Positions 22,871 to 35,600 of a DNA stretch of 64,000 bases are shown here, one piece after another. The position numbers were made by a program, and so were the translations under genes. Below the pieces are notes generated by a model. It had not been told where the DNA came from. It worked only from the letters and a program-made list of their open reading frames with translations, and did no database searches. This stretch comes from Bombyx mori (Eukaryota > Arthropoda > Insecta > Lepidoptera > Bombycidae): contig NC_085125.1 of NCBI RefSeq assembly GCF_030269925.1, positions 13,144,117-13,208,116 of the forward strand, given 5' to 3'. Positions within the stretch are counted from its first letter, which is position 1, and each line of letters starts with the position of its first letter.

Positions 22871-23529
22871 AAAGTTAAGATCACGAATATCCAATGGCTT
22901 AAGTTTGTTTCAATGATACAAGTCCAACGAAATAAAGATATTTTTTCTTTAAATGTCTGTATACGAAAACGCTAATAAAACGTTCGCACATGACAACAAC
23001 TGATATGTATTACAGATAATATTAATGAAAATAATATTTATGATAGGAACCAAAACATAATTTCAACTACAAACATAGAAATAATTTCAGAATGATGGAA
23101 TGCTCTGAACAATATTGAGCTCAGTAATAATGATTTTGATAAATTCGTTCAGATAAAGAGTTTTTAGTGACTTTCACCCCCCGGGGCTTAAGGTCGCAAT
23201 CTCAATTATATTGTCTAAACGCCAATATAGTCGCCACATTCCATCTTACCATTAACATTATGATTAGGTACGACATTAAAGTCGCGCGTCTGTACACGAT
23301 TCATAACAGTCTAATATTATTTCTCAAAGAACAAAGACAAGTATAATAATCATGCATAATTATCCTCTAACACACTTGAATAAATCAAACCTACCTACTT
23401 CTTTTAAGTTTTTTGTCACATCCGTCCGGACGTTCGTGCATAATTGAGCGCTGCGGGTACATTTGCCAACGAAACCGATGACCTTCGTCGTGGACTCGAA
23501 TTTGATTTGATTTTCCAGTAAAACGATAA
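22871..23529. other. AT-rich intergenic DNA
   Basis: Nothing recognised. Confidence 0.3.
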
Positions 23530-23754
23530 CATATCGACGCCCGAAAGACAAACGTGACTAAGCGATAATGCGTGAACTTTACAGTAGACTAAAGTTGAAA
23601 TACCTGAAAAAAATCTATTTTAACGAATCTAGCTGTAGGATTGAATAGGAAATATATATTTTTTTTGCGCATCGAATATGGTTATCGCCTATCATTTGTG
23701 TACTACAAAGCAGTTATTGTCGCTTAGTCACGTTTGCCTTTCAAGCGTCGATAT
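23530..23754. repeat. Foldback element with 39-bp inverted ends
   Basis: ATATCGACGCCCGAAAGACA followed by AACGTGACTAAGCGATAAT at the left is matched, inverted, at 23716-23754 with four differences. The loop is about 147 bp and non-coding. No target duplication is evident. Confidence 0.5.
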
Positions 23755-23946
23755 ATACTTGACGTTCCATAATTTAAAAGTAATACTAACTAGTTTTAAG
23801 AACATTGATTTGAATCAAAACCGAATGTTTTGGTAGTAATATCGCTTGTTTATAAAAAAAATATCTAATTAATCATTACAAGAAAGCTGATTCGATTTTT
23901 GCCGAGTGCCGTAGATTCAAAATGCATTTAAAAATCAGCTTTCGTA

Positions 23947-24385
23947 CAGTAGATTGGGGGAATCGGGACGCTTTCCAATCCCAACACATATTTTCAGTGG
24001 TTGTTCAATACCAATAACATTGAGATTAAAATGGTTCTGAAGGTTTAAATTTTCATATACGATGCATTATATTATACATAGTTCATTAATTTTTTTTCCC
24101 GAAAACTAAAAAAACTAGCTTGACCTGACCAACCTTGGCTTTTGGGGTGAATCGGGTCACGTATGGGGACAATAGGGTTTTTCGATAGGGCTGGCACTGT
24201 TTAGTTGTTAGGCACCTTTAGGTAATTAACTTTTCAAAACATTGAACCAGATACAAACTCTGATGACTAAATTAAACTATTTAATATTCTTAAACACTAA
24301 ATAAGTCCTTTTCAATTTAACAAATTTAAATCTGACAAAAGCATTGTGACAACCCAGATTTGTCCATATTCCCCCCAATCTACGG
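23947..24385. mobile_element. MITE with TA target site (Tc1/mariner-like)
   Basis: The ends CAGTAGATTGGGGGAATCGG and, inverted, CCGTAGATTGGGGGGAATAT are flanked by TA on both sides. The 439-bp interior is non-coding and includes GAATCGGGTCACG, a sub-terminal echo of the end. A TA duplication suggests mobilisation by a Tc1/mariner-type transposase. This is inference from target site only. Confidence 0.6.
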
Positions 24386-24643
24386 TACCCTTTATTTCCA
24401 TGCCGTCAGAACAACAGAACGTTAATATCGTCACCGCTTAAGAGACATGAGTGGTGTCGTTTGGATAAAGGCTTTTCCTACTTTAAAAAACTGGAATATA
24501 TAGGTAATTGATTCGTAGAAGAGGTAAAAAGAGCAGTGCTTTCGACATCCTCCTCTGCTATCGATCCAACTGTATTGTCATAAAGCCCTTTTTCAACTGT
24601 AATGTTTAAATCGTAGGAACTGTTCATTCATTTTTATAAAACA

Positions 24644-24864
24644 CGAGCGACCCGCCCTCGCTTCGCTTCGGAAACTGTAATTTATTATTGATTTCTCCAC
24701 TATTTAATGGATGTTATTATACATATAAACCTTCCTCTTCAATCACTCTATTTATTAAAAAAACCGCATCAAAATCCGTCGCGTAGTTTTAAAGATTTAA
24801 GCATACATAGGGACAGACAGATATAGGGACAGAGAAAGCTACTTTGTTTTATACTATGTAGTGA
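24644..24864 (-). mobile_element. Non-autonomous Helitron, family H1
   Basis: The minus-strand 5' end is TCACTACATAGTATAAAACA (host A adjacent). The body has AGATTTAAGCATACATAGGG and ATCAAAATCCGTCGCGTAG in plus orientation. The 3' end is GAGGGCGGGTCGCTCG, where the last CTAG is mutated. A better-preserved copy lies at 57120-57328. Confidence 0.6.
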
Positions 24865-25339
24865 TGGAACATGATAATTTACTTGCCACTTGAGGGAAAT
24901 GTCACCTTATACTTTAGGACATTGTTTATTTACAATGCCCCACACGTGTTACAAATGTCATATTACATATTGTGTCCCGATTATGAATACAAGCATCATG
25001 TAGATCTTACGTAATATCGTATTTTATGCTGATGAATCAGCAAAACAGCTGTTATGCCGTAATATTGCCTCCTTGTTTACGATTACATTGCGTGCTAACT
25101 TTGGTTTTTTCTTCACAATAACATTGTTTTTATGCTTTTTATCTTTCGATATATATTTTTGTGGCATATATGGAAAAACTAGGGAAAGTGTGAGATTCTT
25201 AAAATGAAATAAATTTTAAATGGTATAATAATCCTCATAATTTATTTTTCTTTCATTGTTTTTTTTTATACAATACACGTAATGCGTTTTATAAACAATA
25301 TTGTTACGTTAAATTCATAGAAATATAATATATTTTAGT

Positions 25340-26834
25340 ATAACTGTTTCTTTATTTTTTATAAACTTACAAATTATTGTTAACATTCTGAAGAATTTGT
25401 TTGTATAAAAATAATACAAATAGGAAGAGGAGATGCAACTCTGAACAAACTCAGAGACGCACCTCATCCTGCACTATAAACTATAACAATCCAACGTTTT
25501 TAATTGCTTTTATAATTACTTAAATTACTTACACAAGACAATGGTACAGTACAATTTCTTGTAGCACACAATGGTAACAAAAACAATAAACATATGTAGG
25601 TATAGCTTTAGTTTACAAAGCGTAGGCACTCGAGATTGCTACTTCATCCTAATTCATTAAAACATTCTCATTCTTACCAATAAATACTTACATCACACAT
25701 TCGCTCTGTCTAATCTCTGTTGCATACATACATCACACAATACGAAAACTCTCACAAAATAAGTTTTTATACGGACGGCTTTAGATTACAAGTCACGTCC
25801 TCTACAATACAGCACCGGTTCAGTTCCGTGAAATCATCTTTCCTATCAGAAAAAAATACATTGCGCTCTCTCGTACGTACTACAAGCAAGGCACACATTC
25901 AATCAGTCTCGCACACAAGCGCGCAATTTGTCTTCAAACAATTCAAGCGTGACGATCGACAACGTTCCATTTCGCGCCAGTGCCTAAGATACTGCACTAC
26001 TGCAGCGGTAAAAAGCTAACCTTGTGCAACAAAACGTGATTCGGAACGTCCGATTGTTGAACACATGGCCGCCATTCCGCGAGGGCGGCACAGGCGGAAT
26101 TTTAATTAGCAGAACATCCGCTCGTGACTTCGCTGGATGCGCCGGTGCCAGTTTTACGCCATGCTATCTCCTTTACTCGTATTAAATTTTGGTCCTGTCG
26201 ATGCCTGTCACAGTGTTCTTTGTCTAATGTACAAATTACAGCCAAAATGAGATTTTATTATTAAAATTAAGTCTATTTATAAAAATGGCTACACAATAGA
26301 CAATAGCAAAACAAATGCAACAAAGGAGAACAGCAATATCGTTGAAACGGGGAAATAAACGTAAAACTGGCAACGTCGCATCAACCTCGTTTAGTCTGTA
26401 AATGACGTCGCAAGATTATCCTTTCTAGTTTCTACACTATTCTAAGTAAAATGAGACAACTCAATACTGATACGATGAAAACGAATCTTGCAACTTACGA
26501 CAGAAGCTAAGGCTTTCCAAGTTGTGACTTGCGCTAAGTACATCCTTCCTTTTAAATATTTGCAATATCACCGACATAACTATTCTCATACAACAATAAT
26601 TACAATAGTGTCCGCAATCGACGGTTCTCTGCATAACACCACTGGCAAACCTAATCTCTCAAACTTAACCAGAAATCCACAGCATTCTTTAACGTAGCGA
26701 CTTTAACACCTTACACACTAGGGTTCATTAACTATATATTACACAGTAAAATTAAGATCACAAATCGCTTTGTATGCTGCGTCCTAGCGGGCGCGACTAG
26801 CATGGAATGTGGAGGAGCGGCGATGGCGACGCGA
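25340..26834 (-). other. Probable 3' untranslated region of Jra
   Basis: About 1.5 kb downstream of the Jra stop contains no recognised transposon and is less AT-rich than its surroundings. On the minus strand, ATTTA pentamers occur at several places (near 25683, 26182, 26398 and 26553) and AATAAA-type signals near 25241 and 25353. The AU-rich pentamers would fit the unstable mRNA of an immediate-early gene. The end point is a guess. Confidence 0.35.
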
Positions 26835-27554
26835 TCAGAAGTGCGACTCGATGTGGCAGCCACCATTCGCATGCTCTAGGACCTGCTCCTTTAGCCTGTG
26901 CACGTGGTCCCTTAGTTTCACCACCATCTGTGCTAGTTCAGCATTTTCACCTTTAAGAATTTTCACTTTCTCTTCCAGCTTTGAAATACGTTCCAGCTTA
27001 CGTCGTCTACATTTGGAAGCGGCTACCCGATTCCTCTGTCTCTTTCTCTCCAGTTTGATCTTTTCCTGAGTGTCCATGTCGATGGGTGATAGCGGCGGCG
27101 TGCTGGCCGCGCTCGGCACCGTCTGGGGCTCATCCTTCACGATGGGAGTGGGGTATCGCTCTAGCGGCCTGTCCAAATCGGCATATACTCGACGTCCGAG
27201 CGGCGTCACTGCCTCGCCGTGGTGCAGCTTGTCTAGCGCTTCGACGAAAGGTCGCGCGTACATTTCTTGTTCCTCCGTAGGTGCTACTGCGGGAAATAAG
27301 ACAGGCGCTCCCGGAGTAGGGGTAGCGGTTGTCACCATACCGTTTTGAATGATCAATTTTTCCAACTCAGGAGATCCGAGCTTCAACATTTGTAAATCTG
27401 GCGAGGAGAGAACGGGTGCAGCGATTCGTGAACGTTTCCCACCCCGCCCAACATCCAAGGTTAGGGGCCTTTTAAGGTTTTCCACAGGGCCGCTGAGAGG
27501 ATATTGCTCGTCATAGAAGGTGGTCTCCATGCTGTGGCCGGAATTCCGAACCAT
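26835..27554 (-). CDS. Jra: Jun-related transcription factor (Jra/c-Jun), intronless
   Basis: A 239-aa bZIP protein acting in the nucleus as AP-1, with Fos/Kayak or as homodimer, downstream of JNK signalling. Visible in order: a delta-like JNK docking region (KRPLTLDV, about 28-35); phospho-acceptor SP sites in [20 protein letters not shown] (48-67); a sumoylation-type VKDEP (139-143); [12 protein letters not shown]; the DNA-binding basic region [17 protein letters not shown] (170-186) with the invariant N and C contacts; then a leucine zipper (about 193-228). Vertebrate Jun is about 330 aa; insect Jra is shorter. The single-exon structure matches c-jun genes. The ATG at 27554 gives MVRNSG; a second Met at 27530 (METTF) is an alternative start. 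No disruption is seen. Confidence 0.95.
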   Translation of the reverse strand: MVRNSGHSMETTFYDEQYPLSGPVENLKRPLTLDVGRGGKRSRIAAPVLSSPDLQMLKLGSPELEKLIIQNGMVTTATPTPGAPVLFPAVAPTEEQEMYARPFVEALDKLHHGEAVTPLGRRVYADLDRPLERYPTPIVKDEPQTVPSAASTPPLSPIDMDTQEKIKLERKRQRNRVAASKCRRRKLERISKLEEKVKILKGENAELAQMVVKLRDHVHRLKEQVLEHANGGCHIESHF

Positions 27555-27580
27555 GTGTTTGCACCGAACGCTTCGGTATC

Positions 27581-27606
27581 ACTGAACTCACTACGCGAAC
27601 TTTATA
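27581..27606 (-). promoter_or_regulatory. Candidate Jra core promoter (TATA box and initiator)
   Basis: On the minus strand, TATAAAG (27606-27600) is followed about 23 bp later by TCAGT (27585-27581), an arthropod initiator-like motif. The spacing is slightly short and would leave a 5' UTR of only about 30 nt before the first ATG, so the true start may differ. Confidence 0.45.
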
Positions 27607-27696
27607 ACTTTTTCCTACGATTAACACACGTCCTCCTTCCGTGGCGTTCCACTTGTTTCTAAACATTGTTAAGAAACAACCATTGCTTTTATGCTG

Positions 27697-27703
27697 TGAC
27701 TCA
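27697..27703. promoter_or_regulatory. Perfect AP-1 site (TGACTCA) upstream of Jra
   Basis: The palindromic consensus TRE lies about 145 bp upstream of the Jra ATG. Mammalian c-jun is autoregulated through AP-1-like promoter sites. The same is inferred, not shown, here. Confidence 0.6.
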
Positions 27704-27745
27704 GATAAGCTATTTTTAGAAATAGCGTGATGGCGGCTATCGCTC

Positions 27746-27792
27746 ATTGGTTTAATATGACGTGATACGAAACAACGCTGGTATGGGATTGG
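27746..27792 (-). promoter_or_regulatory. CCAAT boxes and CRE-like site upstream of Jra
   Basis: CCAAT motifs on the gene strand lie at 27750-27746 and 27792-27788. A CRE/ATF-like TGACGTGA lies at 27758-27765 between them. Together with the AP-1 site they form a compact 100-bp cluster. Confidence 0.45.
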
Positions 27793-27829
27793 CTGTGAGG
27801 CTCGTAGCATAGTGCGAGGCCGCATCGGG

Positions 27830-30800
27830 CTGTTTACGACTTTGTGCGATTACCGAGAATCGACAAGTCTATTTCCATTACACCGATAAAGCGGTATCGC
27901 TTTGTATTTTTTAGAATTAATATCATTTATGAATGTATCTTTTGAACGCGCAATCTTTGCGAATTCCAGTTGTAGATCGATATTTTTATACAACAGACGA
28001 CTCAAAATAGGACCGATCCCAGCGCTACAATTACTACTTGTGTAAAATCGTTTACGTTAGCGAACTTGTTTAATAAACCTCGTTCCGCAAAGTGTAAAAC
28101 TCGTTACTCAAAATGATACAATACGTTTTATGTGCTGGGATTTATTCCTATGAATCTATATTCAGTACTATCGTACAGTTAATTATTGTATTAAGTTACA
28201 ACTCGGGAATCGTAACCTTTTCATTGAGAGCAGAATTAGATGCTTTCATTAAATTAACGATTTAGGACTTATAATGATAATCATTAAATTAGCAAATCGT
28301 TTTGAACATTTATAGAACATAAAATTAAAATTATTCATTGACAATTATTTGTTCTTTTTTTTTACATTATAGATTTCTTGTTAGCAGTTTTTTTTTACTT
28401 TAGACTACTAACACATGTTACAGTGTTCTATGCAAATTAACAAGCGTACGGTTCATCTGTGGTTGAATGGTTACTGGAGCCAATAAAATTCACTACTTCA
28501 ATGCCACCCCTGAATACTAATATTTTGGTAAACTATCTAAACAAAAATTCGCGGATTTATCTTGATTATTGACACGCCAAATCAAAATGTAACAAAAAGC
28601 GATGCTTAACTCGTAATGTATATGAGTGTGATGTCGAATTTACTGTAATTTAGTTTGTTACATATGAGTTGTGAATCTGTCTAAGACAGCACTACACTAC
28701 AGGTGTAAGGTAAATTAAAGGAAGATGGTTGGTTTTATTTCCAATTTAAATATTAATTTTCATTCTAAGCATTGAATTATATAAAGTTTTTAAAACGTTG
28801 TCAGTTAAAATTAAGAAATGTTAAACTGTAATTAAAAAGTCTAATTTACATTATGAAAAAATGAGTAAAAAAAAATTAAGTAAAAAAAATGTACACAGAC
28901 AATGGAAACGAGCATATTTGGGCGAGGCGCGAAGGCGGGGTAGTCGTTGCCTGATGCAAGAAAATAAATGCGAGGGAAGAGCACAGCTATACGAACAACA
29001 GTGCTAGTGCGAATGGAACAGAGCATAGTCTCATCTCGCTCGCACAAGATAAAAGGAAGCAAGGAAAATAATAAATTATTTAGCTTCTAAATTCTTCAAC
29101 TTTATGAAGATTTTGTTTTCTTTTTAGGTTATTAAATTGACCTTCATTGTGCATCCCAAATGCTTTATTTAGCTGAATATTAGCAGATATTAATGGCAAT
29201 TTCAGGTACCAAGGAAGATTATGTTTTTTATTTTTATTTTTATCCATCAGCTGATACTCTCAATCATAAATTCGAAATTATTTATCCTAAGGACAACTGA
29301 TTAGGCACTCGACGACTAATCCACATAAGATAACACTAGATATAATCGGACTTTTTTAGTTTTATCTATTAGGTACCTACTCCAAATAAAAAACGAAAAA
29401 CATTAACCAAATTAAAAAAGTCTTATCAGTAACGGCTTATCGAATTTTACACATATTATTATATGTGTACCTGCCTAATATGATAATTTATTATCGCAAT
29501 CGAATGATAATAGTATTGTTTTAGCATCTGGTTAGAACAGAGAGAGTCCGAGGATAATCTAACATTAACACAGGAGTCAGAATTCTAAATGATTTTATTT
29601 AATTTTCCTAACATAGATGTGCAGATGGCCTCACAGTTTATCTGGAGTTAAGCTTAACCAAGCGTATCTTAGTGCTTCGCTAGAAGTAATAGTGTTCTGT
29701 GTCTTAGTGCCCGTTACATTTAGATGAGTAATTAAATACACATAAAATGTATACACATATATTATTTATGTACATATGGGCGCAAACGCCACTATTGGCA
29801 ATAATTAGTTTATTCTACGTTATTGTTTATTTATTATTAGCAAGATGAAACTGTTATTCTACCATATTTAATAATTACCAGACGCTGTTTTGATGTGACA
29901 ATGTTCAGATTATGTTTAATGTTTATATTATTGTTTAAAAACAGAAATTACTATATAAATAATTAAATAATAATAAAGCATAAATATTAATAATATTTTA
30001 TATTATAATTAACAGTAATAATTTAATTAAGTATTGTAATTGTTATGCAATGATGTTGTTGGCGCCATCTATTATTAGGCTGGATAATAACAATGTTAGT
30101 TTACAATAGTTAATAAAAGTAATTTTGTGTAAAATAAATCAATGTCAAAGTCATGTAAAAATCACTAAAATATGTATTGTGAATATTAAGCCATATTTTG
30201 TGAACTGTTTCGCAGTAATTACATTTGTTTGTATAAAAGAAGTTGTAGTTGCTATAACCTTCACAAAATGGGTAATTGTGTAAAGACTAAGGCGTGGTTT
30301 TTTTCTAATAAACAAGTACATAGTGTTAAAGTTTTATAGAATTGTATTGTATTTTCATTGTAAAAGAACTTGTGTGAAAACCCTGGCTTAACGCCGATAT
30401 ACACCTTTTTATAGATGCACGCCTTCTTAACGTGTTCGTTACAATGGACGTGAGGTCGAAGTTTAATTGCATAGGAATCACTTAGTTTCCAACCGTTATC
30501 AATGACTCCGTGGTGGCCATTTATATTAATAATACCAAGTAAAATGGGTGCATTATGTTTGAGATTCGTGGCAGAAATAACATTATTGCGGTACCAACGT
30601 GCGGTGCGAGCGGTATAATTACGAATAATACATAATAAATGTATTATAACAGGTCAACGTCAGAACGTAATAGATTATTATTATTTATTCAAAATCGTTT
30701 ACGATTTTTCTAGAAATTACCTACTATTTCTAGTTTCTAGTATCTTATGATAGGAAATTGAGACAATCGCATTACCATTCATTTTCTGTCTTCTTAGTCT

Positions 30801-32009
30801 TATTGATATTGTTAATCATTATAGCGTTCTAGCACGAACAGTCGTAATGTAATAAGACTTAATAGTTCTTTGAGAAGTAGTTTTTTTTTATACACATATC
30901 TTAAATTTTCACTAAAACTTTTTGGATAAGGTTTGCAACCTCATTGAAAGTTTGATGATGTTAAAGTTTGCATTTCAAATTTTCATGTAGTTGTTCCGGA
31001 TTCCTTTATGTGTATTTTTTAATCAACTTTAAAAGAAAGGGAACTTTATGTAAATTTTTAAAATGTCAGTCGCTCGTAATAATTTGTAATTTGTGTTTTT
31101 TTTAAACACAATCTTCGGAAACACTTCTTTGAAGACAGGCATTATACCGTACATTTTAAGCACTTACCTGCTGCTCCTACTTATTACCAAACTATCTTTT
31201 ATATACTACTAGAAGTAAACATACAGTATATACATAAGATCTAGATGATAATAATTAATTTATGACTGAATTATGAATGTGCACAGGTTGTTCTTTTAAA
31301 TTCGATTGTACTTATAGTACTGCCACCGCCATCTAGCATTCAAAAGTCAACCTAGTTCCGCTACTTAACAATAGATGTCGTGATTATGAGTTTTAGACGG
31401 GCTTGAATATTTAATTATTGGTAATATAAAGAGAGTTAAAAAACGGTTATTTCATTAATAACATTTGCTTGTCTTCCTTTTACATGCGTTTATCGTACTA
31501 ATTGTCACAGATTGCCGCTGGAGTCAAATAGTTGCCGAGTGGAGACCGCGTACCGGAAGACGGATGTGGTTAGGCCGCCCATACGTTAAGGAATATACCG
31601 AAGCGAATCGAAGTTAAGCCACAGGTACCATAATTTAAAATTAGATTTTACAGTGAGTTTATTTATAATTAAAATTTTACTTTTCTATTTTTACTTATTG
31701 TTATAAAAACTCGACTATAGGTACTATGTAACATTAAGTACATTAATTAATTCAATACATTTAAAAATAAAAATAAAAACCACAGTAATAAATTCAAGAA
31801 TTTGCAATAATCATAAAATATGTACACTATCTTTTATAAATTAGATCTACTGGAAAAATTGAAAAACAAATTAACGAACTGAGCGACCCCAATGGCGACC
31901 CACTACGCCACAGACTGACTTTATTATATGTTAGTTTAAATATAGAAATAATTTCATTTTTTTCTTTTGGGATGAGACAGTTTTTCGCAGTAGAAGTATT
32001 TGAGATGTT
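27830..32009. other. AT-rich intergenic region between PPWD1 and Jra
   Basis: No gene found in 4.2 kb. 28440-28505 resembles a much decayed Bm1/LINE tail. 28860-29060 is less AT-rich, without a domain. 31500-31640 is a GC-richer island (GGAGACCGCGTACCGGAAGA) that I could not identify. Otherwise simple A/T DNA. Confidence 0.35.
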
Positions 32010-32318
32010 AATCTGTATCGAGCAATGCGACCGCACCGGGGTTCGAATCCCGCAGGAAAGTACCAATTTTTCTAAATTTTCACTCGTGAAAGGGCATCAT
32101 TTGAGTTCTCACGGGTAGGTACCACCACCCCGCCTATTTCAGCCATGAAGCAGTAATGCGTTTCGGTTTGAAGGGCGGGACAGCCGTTGTAACTATACTG
32201 AGACCTTAGAACTCCTTAGTGAGTGGCGGCATTTATGTTGCAGATATCTATAGGGTCTGGTAACCACTTAACACCATGTGGTCTGTGAGCTCGTCCACCC
32301 ATTTATGCAATAAATAAA
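32010..32318 (+). mobile_element. Bm1 SINE with a variant tRNA-like head
   Basis: The body is ordinary Bm1 (TCAGCCATGAAGCAGTAATG, CTGTGAGCTCGTCCACCC). The head instead reads GCGACCGCACCGGGGTTCG then AATCCCGCAGGAAAG, with a perfect tRNA B box (GGTTCGAATCC) and different flanking sequence from the full-length copy at 6350-6782. Confidence 0.65.
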
Positions 32319-32397
32319 ATAATAGAAACATGGGCGGCGGTATTGACTTAGTTGATGTCTATGGCTTCGACGACCATTTAACATCAGATGGGCCGTA

Positions 32398-32548
32398 TCC
32401 GGTGGTAGATTCTGCGAAGCACTGCTCTTACTAGGGCCAGCGTTAGCAACACTCTCGGTTTGAGCCTCGTTAGCTCACCTACACGTCAAGGAGAAGCTGT
32501 TATAGCCTCTCAAGGCTATCAGCATAGGAAGGAAAGAAAAAAAAGGTC
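32398..32548 (+). mobile_element. Family B retroposon, 5'-truncated
   Basis: Starts at TCCGGTGGTAGATTCTGCG and ends TAGCCTCTCAAGGCTATCAG plus an A-rich tail. It is about 85 bp downstream of the PPWD1 stop codon. Confidence 0.6.
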
Positions 32549-32633
32549 GTGAGCTCGTCCACTTGACTAGAGCACACAAAAGGTCATAAATAAAGTGACG
32601 TTTGTTTTGTTTTTAAACAGTTTATTCTCCTCA

Positions 32634-35600
32634 TCACTTGACGGAGAGCGACAGGATCCTGATGTCGTCGTAGGGCTTGTCGGTCTTGGGGTTGGTCTTG
32701 GCGGCGCCGATGTTCTGCACGACCTCCATGCCGCGCGTCACGCGACCGAACACCGTGTGCTTGTTGTCCAGCCACGGCTGCGAACCGACGCGCATCTCTA
32801 CTTCAATTCGAACTGTTATTACTGGTGGTGGGACCTCTTGTGAGTCCGCACGGGTAGGTACTACCGCCCTGCCTATTTCTGCCGTGAAGCAGTAATGCGT
32901 TTCGGTTTGAAGGACGGGGCAACAGTTGTAACTACACTGAGAAATTTTAACTTATATCTTAAGGTGTGCATGTATGTTGTAGATATCTATGGGCTCCAGT
33001 AACCATTTAAGATCAGGTGGGCTGTGAGCTCGTCCACCCATCAAAGCAACAAAAAGTAAAAATAAAAATAAACTCTATGTTGTAACTACTTAAACAATCT
33101 TTACTGGACTATATTTGAGACCTTAGAGCTTACTAACGACCCGCCCTCGCTTATGTATAGATTTTATAACCTGGTAACTAAGACCTTTAGATCAAGTCTT
33201 ATTTTAATCTATACATATAAATAAAATTGGAGTGTCTGTTTGTAATATTGAAATAACCGCTTTTTACTACATGCATATATGACTCGTCTATTATCAAAGG
33301 TGGCAATCTGTGCATTTGGACAAAAAAATGTTATTGACATGTCAATACAGATTGATTTGAATATAATCGTCTCCTTCAAAGAATACGGTTCAAAACCTGC
33401 ATTAAATAAAGGTTAATAGTTAACCTGTTATTTATCTAAGATGTCGTTCAGAAGAGTTTTGTGACTGCCAATGGAATACAAAGTCAATAATTCGTTTTTC
33501 TGATTTACCAATAATTGTCCAAAAGTCACATTGCCGGCTTTGATAATAGTCGACTCATATACGGTACATACACTAAAATAAAATTTTTTACAATTTTTGT
33601 CTGTCTGTCTGTTTGTTCCGGCTAATCTCTGGAACGGCTGGACCGATTTTAACGGGACTCACTGATAGGTAGCTGATGATATAAGGGGTAATTTAGGGTA
33701 CTTTTTTAGACTAGCTTCACCCCGCGGCGTCATCCGCGACAATACCGGACGACAATAACCGCGGATGACATCGCGGGACTCAACTACCAATAATAAAATT
33801 TAAGGTTTCCGAAGCGAAGCGAGGGCGGGTCGCTAGTTCGTAAATAAAAAGGAAAAAGTAACACTAATAGTCTGAACAGGGGCGGTAATAAGGTACCGGG
33901 GCACGCACCGTGGGCGCCAGCGTGATGAAGAACTGGCTGCCGTTGGTGTCGGGCCCGGCGTTGGCCATGCTGAGCGTGTAGGGCCGGTCGTGCTTGAGGT
34001 GCGCGCGGAACTCGTCCGCGAACTCGCCGCCCCAGATGCTCTCCCCGCCCGTGCCGGTGCCTGCGGACCAACCCCTCGTCTATACTCATACTAGCACTGT
34101 TACTGCTGGTAGGACCTCTTGTGAGTCCGCGCGGGTGGGTACCACCGCCTTGCCTGTTTCTGCCGTTGTAACTATACTTGAGACCTTAGAACTTATATCT
34201 CAAGGTGGATGGCGCATTTACGTTGTTGATGTCTATGGGCTCTAGTGACCACTTAACACCATGTGGGCTGTGAGCTCGTCCATCCATCTAAGCAATAAAA
34301 AAAACAAAAAAAAAACGTCTCAACGTGGGTGCCGACAGTGATAGTTTCACTGCATCTGGACGTGGTTTTGAGGGCGGGTGCCCTCACCTGTGGGGTCCCC
34401 GGTCTGCACCATGAAGCCCTTGATGACCCGGTGGAAGATGTGTCCGTTGTAGTAGCCGTTCCTGGCGTGGACGCAGAAGTTCTCGGCCGTCTTCGGGACG
34501 TCCTTCCCGAAGATCCGCACGTGGATGTCGCCCAGCGTCGTGTGTATGACCGCCTGCTCGTAGATCCGCTGGACTCCTGCAATAGACACGATTTATAAGG
34601 CGCTTATATCAGCTGAACCGGATTAATGGTGGTAGGACCTCTTGTGAGTCCGCGCGGGTAGGTACCACCGCCCTGCCTATTTCTGCCGTGAAGCAGTAAT
34701 GTGTTTCGGTTTGAAGGGTGGGGCAGCCGTTGTATTTTCTACATGGATACCAAGTTTCAAGTCCAATCGGATGCATGGTTCAGTAGTTATAACGGAACAT
34801 CCGTAAAAACCACTGTAGTGTTATATATTAGTATAGATTGTCCGTCACTAACTAATATATATTTTTTTTTTGCTATAACCGACCTCAAAATCTAGGTCTA
34901 TCTTTTATGTATTTTCATTAAGTTCTCAGTCCTTTATGTACAAATTAAAAATAATTATGGTATTCATGTATATAAGTAAATACTTTCGGACGTGGTAGGA
35001 ACCGATTTTGCTCGAGTCCACAGAAGTATCAACTGCTGTAAGACGTTCAGTTCTCACCTTGGCCCTCGGTGGCGGAGATGATATCCTCCTTGGACGGCTT
35101 CTCGTTGAAGATGTCTCTGTCGTTGTCCGGGCCCTTGACGTCGTCGGGGCTGCGCTTGGAGAACAGATAGAACCTGTTCTTCTTGTAGGCCGTGCAGAAC
35201 AGCGTGGGGTCCGTCTTCACGGTCAGCAGCGCGGGGTTCTCGGAGCCCTCCATTTCGAGGGTCGACGCCACCTTGGGCTGGTTGAGGCGGCCCTGCGGAG
35301 AAACGTTCACCGGTCATCGTTCGACGGTCATCGGTTTGACGAGTAAATTAACCCTCAGACACAGCCCGCTGAGTTTCTCGCCGGCTCTTCTCGGTGGGTC
35401 GCATTTCCGATCCGGTGGTAGATTCTGCGAAGCACGGTTCTTGCTAGGGTTCGTGTTAGCAACGTCATCAGGTTTGAGTCCCATGAGCTCACCTACTAGT
35501 TAAGGTTACGCTGATATAGCCTCTCAAGGCTATCAGCTTAGGTAGGAAAAAAAAACGTTCGCTTTACTTAATTGTATTGTCTAACCGCCTGAGTGCTCCG

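Noticed and set aside
31590..31625. Hint of 5S rRNA (CGAAGTTAAGCCA)
   Set aside because: Only about a dozen bases agree; the remainder of the 5S sequence is absent.
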